Below, one piece after another: positions 1 to 8,745 of a stretch of 64,000 nt of DNA (within the stretch, counting starts at the first letter, position 1; every line of letters begins with the position of its first letter). Under the pieces are notes generated by a model. It ran no database searches, was not told the origin of the DNA, and worked only from the letters and a program-made list of their open reading frames with translations. This stretch comes from Salinispirillum sp049115955 (lineage in GTDB: Bacteria; Pseudomonadota; Gammaproteobacteria; Pseudomonadales; Natronospirillaceae). The position numbers were made by a program, and so were the translations under genes. The DNA lies in NCBI GenBank assembly GCA_049115955.1, contig JAGDZJ010000001.1, positions 1 through 64,000 on the forward strand, given 5' to 3'.

Positions 1-465
1 AAGTCCTACTTTGGTTACAAAGATCACATCAACGTGGACAACAAGCACAAGCTGATCCGCTGTTGGGAAGTCACACCGGCCAACCGACACGACGGCCACT
101 TGTTGAACGACTTATTGGATGCCCGCAACAGCTCTGCGGACGTGTATGCCGACTCAGCTTACCGCAGTGTCGAGAACGAACAGAAGCTCCTTGATAGAGA
201 GTTCCGTAGCCAAATTAACCGCACAAAACCACGACATAAGCCGATGCCCAAACACATTGAGCGAGGCAACTTGAGAAAGTCGAAAGTCCGAGCCCGTGTT
301 GAGCATGTGTGCGGGGGCATAAAACAGGGTGCGGCAAAGCAGTTCATCAAATCCATCGGACTGCCGAGAGCGACGTTACGGGTCGGCCTAAAAAACATGG
401 CCTACAACATAAAACGCTTCAAGCACTTGTTGAGGCATGTGACCCCAATGCATCGCACCGCTTAG
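1..465 (+). CDS. IS5-family transposase, C-terminal fragment
   Basis: The reading frame is open from the first base, so the gene enters from outside the window; the GTG at 34 is internal. The visible 154 codons carry the second half of a DDE (RNase H-fold) transposase of IS5 type: a YFGYKDH-like strand at the start, a central VYADSAY motif holding a catalytic Asp, and near the C-terminus RARVEHVCGG with the likely catalytic Glu, followed by a basic tail. Such proteins cut and join IS ends. The N-terminal part and left end are not visible, so I cannot tell whether the element is intact. No terminal inverted repeat could be assigned on the right side without the left end. Confidence 0.85.
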   Translation, partial: KSYFGYKDHINVDNKHKLIRCWEVTPANRHDGHLLNDLLDARNSSADVYADSAYRSVENEQKLLDREFRSQINRTKPRHKPMPKHIERGNLRKSKVRARVEHVCGGIKQGAAKQFIKSIGLPRATLRVGLKNMAYNIKRFKHLLRHVTPMHRTA

Positions 466-480
466 CGGTGCTAGAACGTG

Positions 481-509
481 GGGTTTTGGTGGAAAAACCA
501 CCAAAGCCC
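481..509 (+). terminator. hairpin after transposase gene
   Basis: A 12-bp stem (481-492 with 498-509, one G-T pair) closes a 5-base loop of A residues, 15 bases after the transposase stop. There is no clear T-run afterwards, so it may be a terminator or a subterminal structure of the IS. Confidence 0.45.
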
Positions 510-628
510 GCAACCAAACTGGGCGAAAGTCTGGTTACCAACAGCCGAAAGGCGGAGCGATACCACTAAGAACGAGCGGGATATCTGAGCGTGCTGGTCA
601 AATGGTGGTTTTTAGATCCTCCCATTAG

Positions 629-1276
629 TCAATCCACAGCTCGGTTATTGGAATTTAATGATGCACTATACGGATCACGATGTTTTTTCCGATAGTGACT
701 AACGTCGCCAGATGGCCATCCAATCAGCGCCATGTGCATGATGAAACGTAGGGCATTGGTTGAGTAATACCGCGAACTCTTGCCAAGGTTTTCATTTGGG
801 TTTTTTAGGACCAAGGTGTAACCATTGTATGAAGGATCTGACTCACCCAAGCTTAGCTCTTTCCAACGATCACCTTTGGATTTTTTGACCTTGCGTGCCA
901 TTGACGTTTTTGTGGCTGTTAATTGCCATTTCGAGGGTGAAAACATGAGGAAGCCAATTTCCATAAAGAACATCAGTTCATCGGTCTGCGTGGTTCGAAA
1001 TCGAAGGTAAGCTCGACTACCACTGACTTTATTGAAGTATAGGTTTAAAAAGGCGAGTAAATCAGCTCGGTGTTCATAATAGAATTTTGGTAACCAGCCA
1101 AACGCCTGCGTCACCATGCTCTCTTCTTCCTCGGTTTGGCGTTTGTCAGGACATAATCGGATAGCACCATTGTTGGTTTGACGTTTTGGGTCATTGAACT
1201 TCGGCTGGCCTCGTGCAGTTGGCAAAAAAAGTAGCACGATCCTTCCATCGTTGAACGAGAACTCTTGATATGCCAA
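629..1276 (-). CDS. unrecognised protein, possibly N-terminally truncated
   Basis: A 215-codon frame with a TTG start and no convincing ribosome binding site; an in-frame stop lies only 6 codons upstream. The protein is rich in aromatic and basic residues (FYYEHRADLLAFLNLYF, many Lys/Arg towards the C-terminus). I recognise no family. The next Met is at about residue 53, so the true product could be shorter, or this is the 3' part of a gene whose start was lost. It sits between the IS fragment and core genes, and its AT-richer, Asn/Lys-rich composition differs from the genes to the right. Both facts suggest acquired DNA. It could also be a decayed remnant. Confidence 0.4.
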   Translation of the reverse strand: MAYQEFSFNDGRIVLLFLPTARGQPKFNDPKRQTNNGAIRLCPDKRQTEEEESMVTQAFGWLPKFYYEHRADLLAFLNLYFNKVSGSRAYLRFRTTQTDELMFFMEIGFLMFSPSKWQLTATKTSMARKVKKSKGDRWKELSLGESDPSYNGYTLVLKNPNENLGKSSRYYSTNALRFIMHMALIGWPSGDVSHYRKKHRDPYSASLNSNNRAVD

Positions 1277-1317
1277 ACGTAGGCTGCCAGCGCTTCAGCG
1301 GCTTATATGCCCAAGCC

Positions 1318-1899
1318 TTATTGAAAAACACCCATTTGCTGCAGCACATCCGTCAACTCACTCACTTTCTGCTCTGGTACGCGCAGAGTGACCTCCACGT
1401 TGGCGGCAAACTGCTGGTTAACCACCTCCACTTTGGCGCTCTCGACCCAATTCATCACACGAGCCGCTTGTGCGTAACTCAGTGTTAGGGGTATCTCCTG
1501 CATCGGTACGACTTCTGCAACGGGTGCGGTATCTAATACGGCTTTAACGGTATCCGCATAGGCTCTGGCCAGACCGCCCTTGCCGAGCTTTATGCCGCCG
1601 AAATACCGAACAACGACGATACCCACTTCGCCCACATCGGCATGCATCAATACGTTGAGCATGGGCTGACCGGCGGTGCCGTGTGGCTCACCGTCATCAC
1701 TGTGACCAACCAGCCGACTGCTGCCAGGTTCGCCGGCATTAAAAGCAAAGCAATAATGGCGGGCGTTGGGGTAATTCACACGGCAGTCATCTACCAGTGC
1801 TATTAATTCTTCTCGGTCACGCACGCGATCCAAAACACCGATGAATCGGCTTTTCTGGACGATGAGTTCCTGAACGTGCCGAGCAGCAGGGAGTTTCAT
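1318..1899 (-). CDS. yigZ: YigZ/IMPACT family protein
   Basis: 193 aa. The N-terminal half has the IMPACT signature: KSRFIG near residue 15, then NARHYCFAF, SDDGEPHGTAGQP around residues 65-80 and the glycine-rich VVRYFGGIKLGKGGL around 95-110. The C-terminal half is the ferredoxin-like DUF1949-type domain. Family members are linked to translation or stress responses (eukaryotic IMPACT binds GCN1); the bacterial biochemical role is not settled. I chose the ATG at 1899: the longer frame to 2037 would overlap gloA by 26 bp, and its extra 46 residues lack family similarity. It lies downstream of gloA on the same strand. Confidence 0.88.
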   Translation of the reverse strand: MKLPAARHVQELIVQKSRFIGVLDRVRDREELIALVDDCRVNYPNARHYCFAFNAGEPGSSRLVGHSDDGEPHGTAGQPMLNVLMHADVGEVGIVVVRYFGGIKLGKGGLARAYADTVKAVLDTAPVAEVVPMQEIPLTLSYAQAARVMNWVESAKVEVVNQQFAANVEVTLRVPEQKVSELTDVLQQMGVFQ

Positions 1900-2011
1900 A
1901 CTGCGATTCTCTGCTAAATGAGATCGTCGATTCTGGACAGTCGACCAGCAAATGACAACTCCGAAGTCAACCACATTCAGAAAAACTAACGAACCGACCA
2001 TTACCCGACAC

Positions 2012-2572
2012 TCATCCAACTGCAGTTTGCGCGGCAAGTCCAGCCGGTAAGCGACGCGGCTCGAAAATTTCGATCCAATATCCGTCAGGGTCTTGAATGA
2101 ACGCGATGTCGTTCATTTTTCCGTCTTGTGGTCGTTTAACGAAAGAGACGCCCAAAGCCTCGAAGCGTGCGCAGGACTCATCTAGCCTTGGCACTGCAAA
2201 ACCAATGTGGCCAAAGCCACGCGGATCAGCATTACCGTTGTGGTAGACCACGTCAACATCATTTTCTGATCCCCAGTTATAGGTTAATTCCAACAGCGCC
2301 GGGCGGCTGAAGGTCTGTACCGTGCGTTCATCTGTATCGGTTGACCATTCGGCCAGCGACGCCGGATCAATAGCCGCCAGAAAGAACAAAGTGAAGCGCA
2401 TCTCAGGGAATTCCAGTTTACGCACTAACGTCATACCCATTACGCGGGTATAGAAATCCAGCGACGCTGCTGGCGATTTAATGCGCAACATGGTTTGGTT
2501 AAATACGAAGCCTTCGGTGGCAGGATCGCGCACTTCATTCAGTCCCGGTGCGCTTTCAAAATGACGGCTCAT
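2012..2572 (-). CDS. gloA: lactoylglutathione lyase (glyoxalase I)
   Basis: 186 aa, two VOC/beta-alpha-beta-beta-beta modules. It isomerises the hemithioacetal of methylglyoxal and glutathione to S-lactoylglutathione in the cytoplasm. The four metal ligands are visible in the order expected for the longer, eukaryote-like class: Gln in NQTMLRI (near residue 25), Glu in LLELTY, His in GFGHIGF and Glu in YWIEIFEP. The Gln first ligand and extra N-terminal arm separate it from the short E. coli type, which uses His; longer bacterial forms are often zinc enzymes, so zinc is an inference. The ATG at 2572 follows a strong GAGGAGAGG ribosome site; the TTG at 2590 does not. Confidence 0.93.
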   Translation of the reverse strand: MSRHFESAPGLNEVRDPATEGFVFNQTMLRIKSPAASLDFYTRVMGMTLVRKLEFPEMRFTLFFLAAIDPASLAEWSTDTDERTVQTFSRPALLELTYNWGSENDVDVVYHNGNADPRGFGHIGFAVPRLDESCARFEALGVSFVKRPQDGKMNDIAFIQDPDGYWIEIFEPRRLPAGLAAQTAVG

Positions 2573-2707
2573 AGCCCTCTCCTCTAACAAATTAAATCAT
2601 CGGTTATGCACAGTAGCGTAAGTCCAAGGACGATCATAGTTGTGACGACTGCTGCAGGAGAATGTTCTCGTCACCGACCTCAAGGAGCTATCCGCTGACG
2701 CCTTTAT

Positions 2708-4015
2708 CTAACGCTTGGAGCTATCGAGCAAATCAACAACCACTTCCGACACATAGTCTGCACCCCGCAATATTTCATCTATGATGCCCGACGCTTCTGC
2801 CAGTAACCGGCTGTTGTCATTGGCTTGTTCGGTGACGAGCTTCATACCCTCACGCACCTGAACCACCAGTTCGCTGTTCCTATCCACCATTTGGTTGATC
2901 TCTTTCGTCGATACAGTTGTCCGATTGGCCAACGAACGAACCTCATCCGCTACGACGGCGAACCCGCGCCCATGCTCGCCAGCACGAGCAGCTTCAATCG
3001 CAGCGTTCAATGCCAACAAATTAGTCTGGTCGGCAATGGCCTGTATCGTCGTAACAATTTTAGTGATTTCCAGGGACTGTTTGTTGAGTTCATCCACCAA
3101 GGACGACGACTGCCGGATATCCGCCGCTATTTGCTCAGTATTCTTGTGATTTTGCTGCAGAATATCAGCCCCTCGCCGCGACACCTGAGCCGTTTCAACC
3201 GAAGTGCTGTGTGCAACTTCAGCAGCATTCTGCACTGCCTGCTGACGTTGAACACGAGAAGTAATGTCACTGGCGATCTTTACTATCTTTGTTACTTTGC
3301 CACCGTCACTGTAGACAGGGTTATAGGATGCTTCAATCCAAACCTCATTACCCTGTTTGCTGCGCCGCCGAAACAGTCCGCTTTTTGTAGCACCAGCACT
3401 TAACTCTTGCCAAAATTTAGGATTTTCTGCATAGAATTCATCGTAGCAAAATATCCGATGATGCTTGCCTTTAATGTCCTTTAAATCCTTATAACCCAGC
3501 GCATTGATGAAGTTTCGGTTAGCTTTAACAATGGTGCCGTCTGGCTGAAACTCAATAACCGCATAGGTATGGTCAATGGCATCTAGGAGCGCGCCGTCAG
3601 CGTCCGTTTGGTTGCGCTTCGCCGTCACGTCGTTTGCTATCTTCATGACGCGGACAACTTGTCCGTCTTGAATAATAGGCAGGTAAGTTGCCTCTAACCA
3701 AAGAGTAGTACCATCTTTGCGCTGCCGACGAAAAGTACCTTGCTGGGAATGCCCTTTAGCGAGCGTTTTCCAAAATGCTTGGTATTCCGGCGCACGAACA
3801 ACCTCTGATGGGCAAAAAATTCGATGATGCTGACCCACAATTTCATCGGCACTATAACCGACACAAGTAAGAAACAACTCACTGGCGTGTAGAATCTCAC
3901 CATCCGGCGAGAAATAAATGACCGCGCTAGCATTATTTAGACTCTGGATTTCAGCTTCACATTCACGATACATGGCGGCATCGACCACGTCAGCACGGGA
4001 TTTCTTAAAGAACAT
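2708..4015 (-). CDS. soluble PAS-PAS chemoreceptor, BdlA-like
   Basis: 435 aa with no membrane segment. Two tandem PAS domains (about residues 20-130 and 145-255) share the pattern HHRIFC...FW..L..G....G.FRR. in both copies, ending in DVTAKR and DITSRV. A methyl-accepting signalling domain follows (about 280-420), with the hairpin tip IADQTNLLALNAAIEAARAGEHGRGFAVVADEVR. The tandem PAS plus MCP layout and length match BdlA of Pseudomonas, which links c-di-GMP and redox or nutrient cues to biofilm dispersal; that role here is inference. I chose the ATG at 4015 because AAAGGTGAG lies 7-8 bases upstream, in preference to the GTG at 4024. The neighbouring 508-aa gene has a flagellar-type promoter. 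Confidence 0.85.
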   Translation of the reverse strand: MFFKKSRADVVDAAMYRECEAEIQSLNNASAVIYFSPDGEILHASELFLTCVGYSADEIVGQHHRIFCPSEVVRAPEYQAFWKTLAKGHSQQGTFRRQRKDGTTLWLEATYLPIIQDGQVVRVMKIANDVTAKRNQTDADGALLDAIDHTYAVIEFQPDGTIVKANRNFINALGYKDLKDIKGKHHRIFCYDEFYAENPKFWQELSAGATKSGLFRRRSKQGNEVWIEASYNPVYSDGGKVTKIVKIASDITSRVQRQQAVQNAAEVAHSTSVETAQVSRRGADILQQNHKNTEQIAADIRQSSSLVDELNKQSLEITKIVTTIQAIADQTNLLALNAAIEAARAGEHGRGFAVVADEVRSLANRTTVSTKEINQMVDRNSELVVQVREGMKLVTEQANDNSRLLAEASGIIDEILRGADYVSEVVVDLLDSSKR

Positions 4016-4120
4016 TTTTCTCACCTTTCCTGCAGGCTTCGACAGCTATTTTTTGGAAAAAGCTACGACAAGCCAATAAATTAGATTTGGTGGCGTCATT
4101 GATTACTCGCCACGATACTT

Positions 4121-4134
4121 GAGTATTAATACTC
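4121..4134. promoter_or_regulatory. 14-bp perfect palindrome upstream of chemoreceptor gene
   Basis: GAGTATTAATACTC is perfectly self-complementary and lies 106 bp upstream of the BdlA-like start codon, in the divergent intergenic region. It could be an operator for a dimeric regulator. No regulator is identified. Confidence 0.35.
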
Positions 4135-4245
4135 GTAAATCATTACTTCAGGTAGCCAATACGACCAAAAGCAAATGTCCGATCACCGTTCAGAATGAAA
4201 TAATTCAGGTCGAAGCGCGGCTGTAAGTTTGAAAACCAGAAAAGG

Positions 4246-4272
4246 TAAAGTTTTACTCTTGCCCGCCGATAC
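4246..4272 (+). promoter_or_regulatory. sigma-28 (FliA) promoter
   Basis: TAAAGTTT (4246-4253), an 11-base spacer and GCCGATAC (4265-4272) match the FliA consensus TAAAGTTT-N11-GCCGATAA at 15 of 16 positions with the exact spacing. The site is 35 bp upstream of the start codon of the 508-aa gene. FliA promoters drive late flagellar and chemotaxis genes. Confidence 0.8.
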
Positions 4273-4307
4273 AAGTAGATATTTTACGAGTTTCGGGGGA
4301 CCATTTT

Positions 4308-5834
4308 ATGTCCTATGTCACACAAGGATTGTTTGCAGGCGTAACATCAACTCAGCAATCTGCGGCCACAAAGCCGTCGGTTTCACCTGAACGTGAACAA
4401 ACAGAAACGCAGCCAGACCCTAGCGTTCACTTGTCGTTGCGTGTTGAGCAAGTGAGCTCGGCAACCTACGCACCGCCGCCGTCTATCCCCAAACAACCTG
4501 AAGACTGGAAGCCCGATGCTGTCAGTGAGCAGATGCAGTCCAATCTCGCCAAAGAAGTCCGTCATAAGAATGCATTCGAGCACCTCACGCACATGCTCTT
4601 CAATAAGATCGCGTCAGGTGCCGACTCGTTCGAGCAAAGCATCTCTCGTTTTCGCACGCCCCTTAAGCAGGGTGGCTACGCCGAGCAGTGGGTCGGTGGC
4701 GTACGCACTGCCAGCAGCAACACCCCTTCACAAAAGCTCAGTTTCACTCTTACGACCCGCAGTGGCGCGACTATCCGCTTTGATCTAACGGATCAGACAA
4801 GTTTTGGACGCACCACTGAAGACAGCCTCACAGCTAAAGTCAGTATCAAAGGTGATTTGAGCGACGCAGAGCGCGCGGCACTGGGTGAGATGGCCAGCTT
4901 GATGGAGCGGCTCTCCGGGGATTTCATGCGCACCGGCAAAGTATCATTAGGGCAGTTGCAAGGCTTCGACAGCAGCCTGTTCTCAGAGCTGAAATTGGAT
5001 TTCTCTGGTAACAACAATAAGTATTCGTTAAAACTGCAAGAGTCGCAGAACGAACGCTCCCTTTCCATAAACTGGAATGGCAATAAAGTCGACCTCACGC
5101 TCGACTTACAGGGCAACCTCTTAATCAGTGCCGAAGCCAAAGCTCAGGCGTTGGAGCATTATCTCGACTTGATTCGGGAAAGCGTCAATAAGTCTGACGG
5201 CAGCCCGGATTTGGCAAATTTTATGGCAGACTCTTTCTTAACCCTACACAGCCTCAATGAAAAAGAGCCCACCAATGGCGGAGCAGAAAAAGACCAACTG
5301 CCAAACAATACTCTTTTGAGCGGGTTGCAAGATTTTAACGCGCAGTTCACTAGTAAAATCACCAAACCCAACGATCATTCAGAGAAGCATTTCGAGCAGC
5401 AGGGGTTCAACCTGGAACTTAGCCAAAAAACAAACTTGGTTGGTCAACTTCCAATTGAACTTTCCTTAGAGCAAGAACAACATTACAGCTTATCCGCCAG
5501 TTTCTACCGTCCGTTATGGATGCTGGAAGTGCCCGACTTTAAAACCCAGTCTTACCAGTATGTTGAAATAGAAGAACAAAGCAGTCGCCGAACACTTCAG
5601 CGCTACGAGATGGGTCAATGGATGAGTGCTGTTCATGGAGAACAAAGCAGCTACAAGCATCGAATAACGGAATATCAATTGGGTGAAATCACCCGTGATG
5701 ACACCAAAGAAGATGCTTGGCAAAAACTGTCTGATTTGACGGAAGAAGTGAAACAAAAGACCGATTCAAGGCAGTATCTGAGCTTGCTAGAAAACATGCT
5801 TATTACGGCGCCCACGAAACGCTCACGTGTTTAA
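4308..5834 (+). CDS. unrecognised 508-aa protein, probable late-flagellar regulon member
   Basis: I do not recognise the family. The protein has no signal peptide or membrane segment. Residues 1-75 are low-complexity and rich in Ser, Thr, Gln and Pro. About 95-330 forms a more ordered region with alternating beta-rich stretches (KLSFTLTTRSGATIRFDL; KLDFSGNNNKYSLKL; SLSINWNGNKVDLTLDL). The rest is acidic and charged with a basic end. GGGGGA lies 7 bases before the ATG. A sigma-28 promoter immediately upstream, with a chemoreceptor on one side and a diguanylate cyclase remnant on the other, suggests a motility or surface-related role; that is inference from context only. It converges with the cyclase pseudogene. 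Confidence 0.75.
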   Translation: MSYVTQGLFAGVTSTQQSAATKPSVSPEREQTETQPDPSVHLSLRVEQVSSATYAPPPSIPKQPEDWKPDAVSEQMQSNLAKEVRHKNAFEHLTHMLFNKIASGADSFEQSISRFRTPLKQGGYAEQWVGGVRTASSNTPSQKLSFTLTTRSGATIRFDLTDQTSFGRTTEDSLTAKVSIKGDLSDAERAALGEMASLMERLSGDFMRTGKVSLGQLQGFDSSLFSELKLDFSGNNNKYSLKLQESQNERSLSINWNGNKVDLTLDLQGNLLISAEAKAQALEHYLDLIRESVNKSDGSPDLANFMADSFLTLHSLNEKEPTNGGAEKDQLPNNTLLSGLQDFNAQFTSKITKPNDHSEKHFEQQGFNLELSQKTNLVGQLPIELSLEQEQHYSLSASFYRPLWMLEVPDFKTQSYQYVEIEEQSSRRTLQRYEMGQWMSAVHGEQSSYKHRITEYQLGEITRDDTKEDAWQKLSDLTEEVKQKTDSRQYLSLLENMLITAPTKRSRV

Positions 5835-5888
5835 AATGTGTTGAGCGCTAGGGCATGATACTCGGAGCCAGAGAGCGGTAACGAAAAA

Positions 5889-7060
5889 CTAGTCTGCAAT
5901 CGCAAAGCGATTTCTGCCCTGCTCTTTGGCCTTGTACATTGCGTTGTCTGCACGATTCATAAGGGCTTCCGTATTGCCGTCCACGATGCGATCTATGGCA
6001 ATGCCGATGCTGACGGACACCTGTGCAGTACCCTGTGCCAACGCAAATGGCTGGACTATGGCGTCGATGATCTTGCTTGCAATAGCCGCCACATCCTCAT
6101 CCGGGTTTTGCAGATCTTCTAGCACAACCAAGAATTCATCGCCTCCTAGACGTGCGACGGTGTCGTTCGTTCGCACCAGGCCAATCAAGCGTTGGGCGGT
6201 CATTTGCAGCAGTTCATCACCAGCGGCATGACCAAGCGTGTCGTTCACTTCCTTGAAGTGGTCGAGATCGATGAAGAACAGTGCCAGCGGTTGGCTCTTC
6301 CGCATAGCACGCGCCACGGCTTGAGCTAAACGCACTTTCAAACCGGATCGATTCAGCAATCCGGTCAGTGCATCGTGATCACTTTGATGCTGCAACGTCA
6401 GTTCAGCAATTTTGCGCGCCGTAATGTCTACGGCGGTGATGTAAAAACCGGGCACGCTGCCGTCGCTCGCTAAATCAGGCGTGTAGGTCGCGTGCAGATA
6501 CCTCACTTGTTCGCCAATGGTTTCCTCGCGGTCAAAGCTTACACGCTCTCCCATCAGGGCGCGTTCGATAAAAGGCATGGCGATCTGCACCGTGGGTTCC
6601 GGCAACACTTCGTGAACCGTCATGCCATCAACTTGCTCCGGCACTAGGCCATACCACTCCAAAAATGAACGGTTGAAAAACCGGAATCGGTATTCCCGGT
6701 CCATGTAGGCAATTAACGCAGGCGCGTTGTCGGTAATAAGCTGCAGGCGCCTTTCGTTTTCCTGAATGGACAGGTTTGCTGCAGCTCTTCGAGCCAGTTC
6801 TGTTCTATCAACAAACCGTCACTGGTTTCTCGGTCGCGCGCCACAACTACCATGGCGGCCAAATCGCGGAAACGATAAAACATGTCACGATCGAGACGAT
6901 CGCTGAGGGTAAAGGCGAGATCTTCAAGTGACTGGCCGATATTGTTCTGCAACCGCTGCGCCGTTAAATAGCTGACGCCGGAGCCTAACAATATGGTCGC
7001 CAGCACCAAAATCACGCTGTAACTGAACGCCAGCCGAGACCGCAAAGTGCGAGGTTTCAT
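5889..7060 (-). pseudogene. PAS-GGDEF diguanylate cyclase, frameshifted and probably internally deleted
   Basis: Two frames together make one damaged gene. The 5' part (7060-6713) encodes a membrane anchor (SVILVLATILLGSGVSYL) and the start of a periplasmic sensor that breaks off after QNWLEELQQTCPF. The 3' part starts in another frame: its in-frame sequence before the first Met (6704) already reads as a PAS linker (NLSIQENERRLQLITDNAP), so the Met at 6704 is inside the PAS domain. PAS then GGDEF follow, with an intact RLGGDEF active site and an RTND inhibitory I-site five residues before it. No second membrane helix is present. Full-length relatives with a Cache sensor are much longer, so sensor and TM2 seem lost. 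Product: c-di-GMP synthase if it were functional. Confidence 0.75.
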
Positions 7061-7170
7061 AAAACTACTTATCGCTGTATGTGAGTATTTCTAGTTATTT
7101 ATGGGTATCTTTCTATTCGCCGCATAGCGATAGAATAGCTCATTTTTCGTACGCTGGTTATTCATAATTA

Positions 7171-7184
7171 CAACACGCGTGTTG
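7171..7184. repeat. 14-bp palindrome downstream of gdhA
   Basis: CAACACGCGTGTTG is a perfect palindrome 29 bp past the gdhA stop. It has no T-run, so calling it a terminator is weak. Confidence 0.3.
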
Positions 7185-7212
7185 CGCGAGCCATCCTTGG
7201 CCTTCACGCGTA

Positions 7213-8559
7213 TTAGATCAAACCAAACGCCAGCATCGCTTCTGCAACACGACGGAACCCGGCGATATTAGCACCCACTACATAGTTGCCCGGCACTCCA
7301 TAAGCTTCGGCCGCATCATGGCAGTCACGAAAAATGTTACGCATGATGGCGTGCAGGCGCTCTTCGGTGTACTCGAATGTCCATGCATCACGACTGGCGT
7401 TCTGCTGCATTTCGAGCGCAGAAGTGGCAACTCCACCTGCGTTTGCCGCCTTCCCCGGCCCATAAGCCAGATTGGCGTGTTCAATGACCTTCATGGCTTC
7501 TGGCGTGCAGGGCATATTGGCGCCTTCGCACACAGCGATACAACCCTGTGCTACCAACATCTTGGCGGCATCTTCGTCCAACTCGTTCTGCGTGGCACAC
7601 GGCAAGGCAATGTGACAAGGGATATCCCAGATAGACCCACCGGCGCGGAACTCGGCGTGTGGGTGATGATTTTGGTAAGCGGAGATACGGGCGCGCTCCA
7701 CTTCTTTTAATTGCTTAACAGTATCAAGGTTGAGACCTTCGGGGTCGTAAATCACGCCACTGGAATCAGAGCACGCCACTACCTTAACGCCCAGAGCCTG
7801 CAACTTTTCAATGGCGTAAATGGCCACGTTGCCGGAACCGGACACAACAGCCGTCTTGCCCGCCAACTGTTCACCGCGTGCTTTCAGCATTTCGTCCAAA
7901 AAGAACACCACGCCATAACCCGTGGCTTCTCGGCGTACCAATGAGCCACCCCACAACGGACTCTTGCCGGTGAACACGCCGGACTCGTAGCGATTGGTGA
8001 TGCGTTTATACTGGCCAAACAGGTAACCGATTTCACGCGCGCCAACGCCAATATCCCCAGCCGGCACATCGGTCAGTTCGCCTATATGGCGATACAGTTC
8101 GGTCATATAGCTCTGGCAAAACCGCATGACTTCACCGTCGGACTTACCTTTAGGGTCAAAGTCCGACCCACCCTTACCACCACCAATGGGCAGTCCAGTT
8201 AAGGCGTTCTTGAAAATCTGCTCAAAACCCAAAAACTTAATGGTGTCGAGGTAGACACTTGGGTGGAACCGCAAACCGCCCTTATACGGGCCTAGTGCAC
8301 TGTTAAAACCAACACGAAAGCCGCGGTTGATATGCACTTCGCCTTGGTCGTCTTGCCACGGCACACGAAAGATAATTTGCCGCTCGGGCTCACAGATACG
8401 CTCAATGATTTTGCGCTCGGCGTATTTAGGATGCTCACGCAGCACCGGAGCTAGGGTGTCCAAGACCTCTTTAACCGCTTGATGAAAGTCGGCTTCACCG
8501 GGGTTGCGTTCAACGACTTGTTGATAGATCTCGGCTATTCGCTGTGTGGCTTCGGGCAT
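7213..8559 (-). CDS. gdhA: NADP-type glutamate dehydrogenase
   Basis: 448 aa, the length of hexameric bacterial GDH. It makes L-glutamate from 2-oxoglutarate and ammonium, an entry point for nitrogen in the cytoplasm. Visible family marks are YKGGLRFHPSV near residue 90, PIGGGKGGSDFDPKGKSD near 120-135 (substrate binding and catalytic lysine region) and the Rossmann VSGSGNVAIYAIEKL near 235-250. The absence of the long extra domain and similarity to E. coli GdhA favour NADPH. The ATG at 8559 has AGGAG at 8 bases upstream; the longer frame to 8577 does not. Divergent from a DMT exporter gene. Confidence 0.95.
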   Translation of the reverse strand: MPEATQRIAEIYQQVVERNPGEADFHQAVKEVLDTLAPVLREHPKYAERKIIERICEPERQIIFRVPWQDDQGEVHINRGFRVGFNSALGPYKGGLRFHPSVYLDTIKFLGFEQIFKNALTGLPIGGGKGGSDFDPKGKSDGEVMRFCQSYMTELYRHIGELTDVPAGDIGVGAREIGYLFGQYKRITNRYESGVFTGKSPLWGGSLVRREATGYGVVFFLDEMLKARGEQLAGKTAVVSGSGNVAIYAIEKLQALGVKVVACSDSSGVIYDPEGLNLDTVKQLKEVERARISAYQNHHPHAEFRAGGSIWDIPCHIALPCATQNELDEDAAKMLVAQGCIAVCEGANMPCTPEAMKVIEHANLAYGPGKAANAGGVATSALEMQQNASRDAWTFEYTEERLHAIMRNIFRDCHDAAEAYGVPGNYVVGANIAGFRRVAEAMLAFGLI

Positions 8560-8745
8560 ACAACTTACTCCTGTCACTGTGCTTTTTCATATGCAGCCAT
8601 TGTGGCAGAATCTTTACAGAAGCTGTAGGTGATTGCGCTCTTTATACTTTGCGAGTTCGAAAGTGATGTAACCAATCCATGCTATATTTGCTCAATCTTG
8701 GTGCACTTCATGTGCGTGTTGTTTCTTTTTTAAGGATTGCTTTCA

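Noticed and set aside
2825..3403. 192-codon plus-strand frame over the chemoreceptor gene
   Set aside because: Shadow of the intact PAS-MCP gene on the other strand.
6713..7060. 115-aa frame read as a separate small membrane protein
   Set aside because: It is the 5' part of the broken cyclase gene: it ends in the PAS linker DNA read out of frame.
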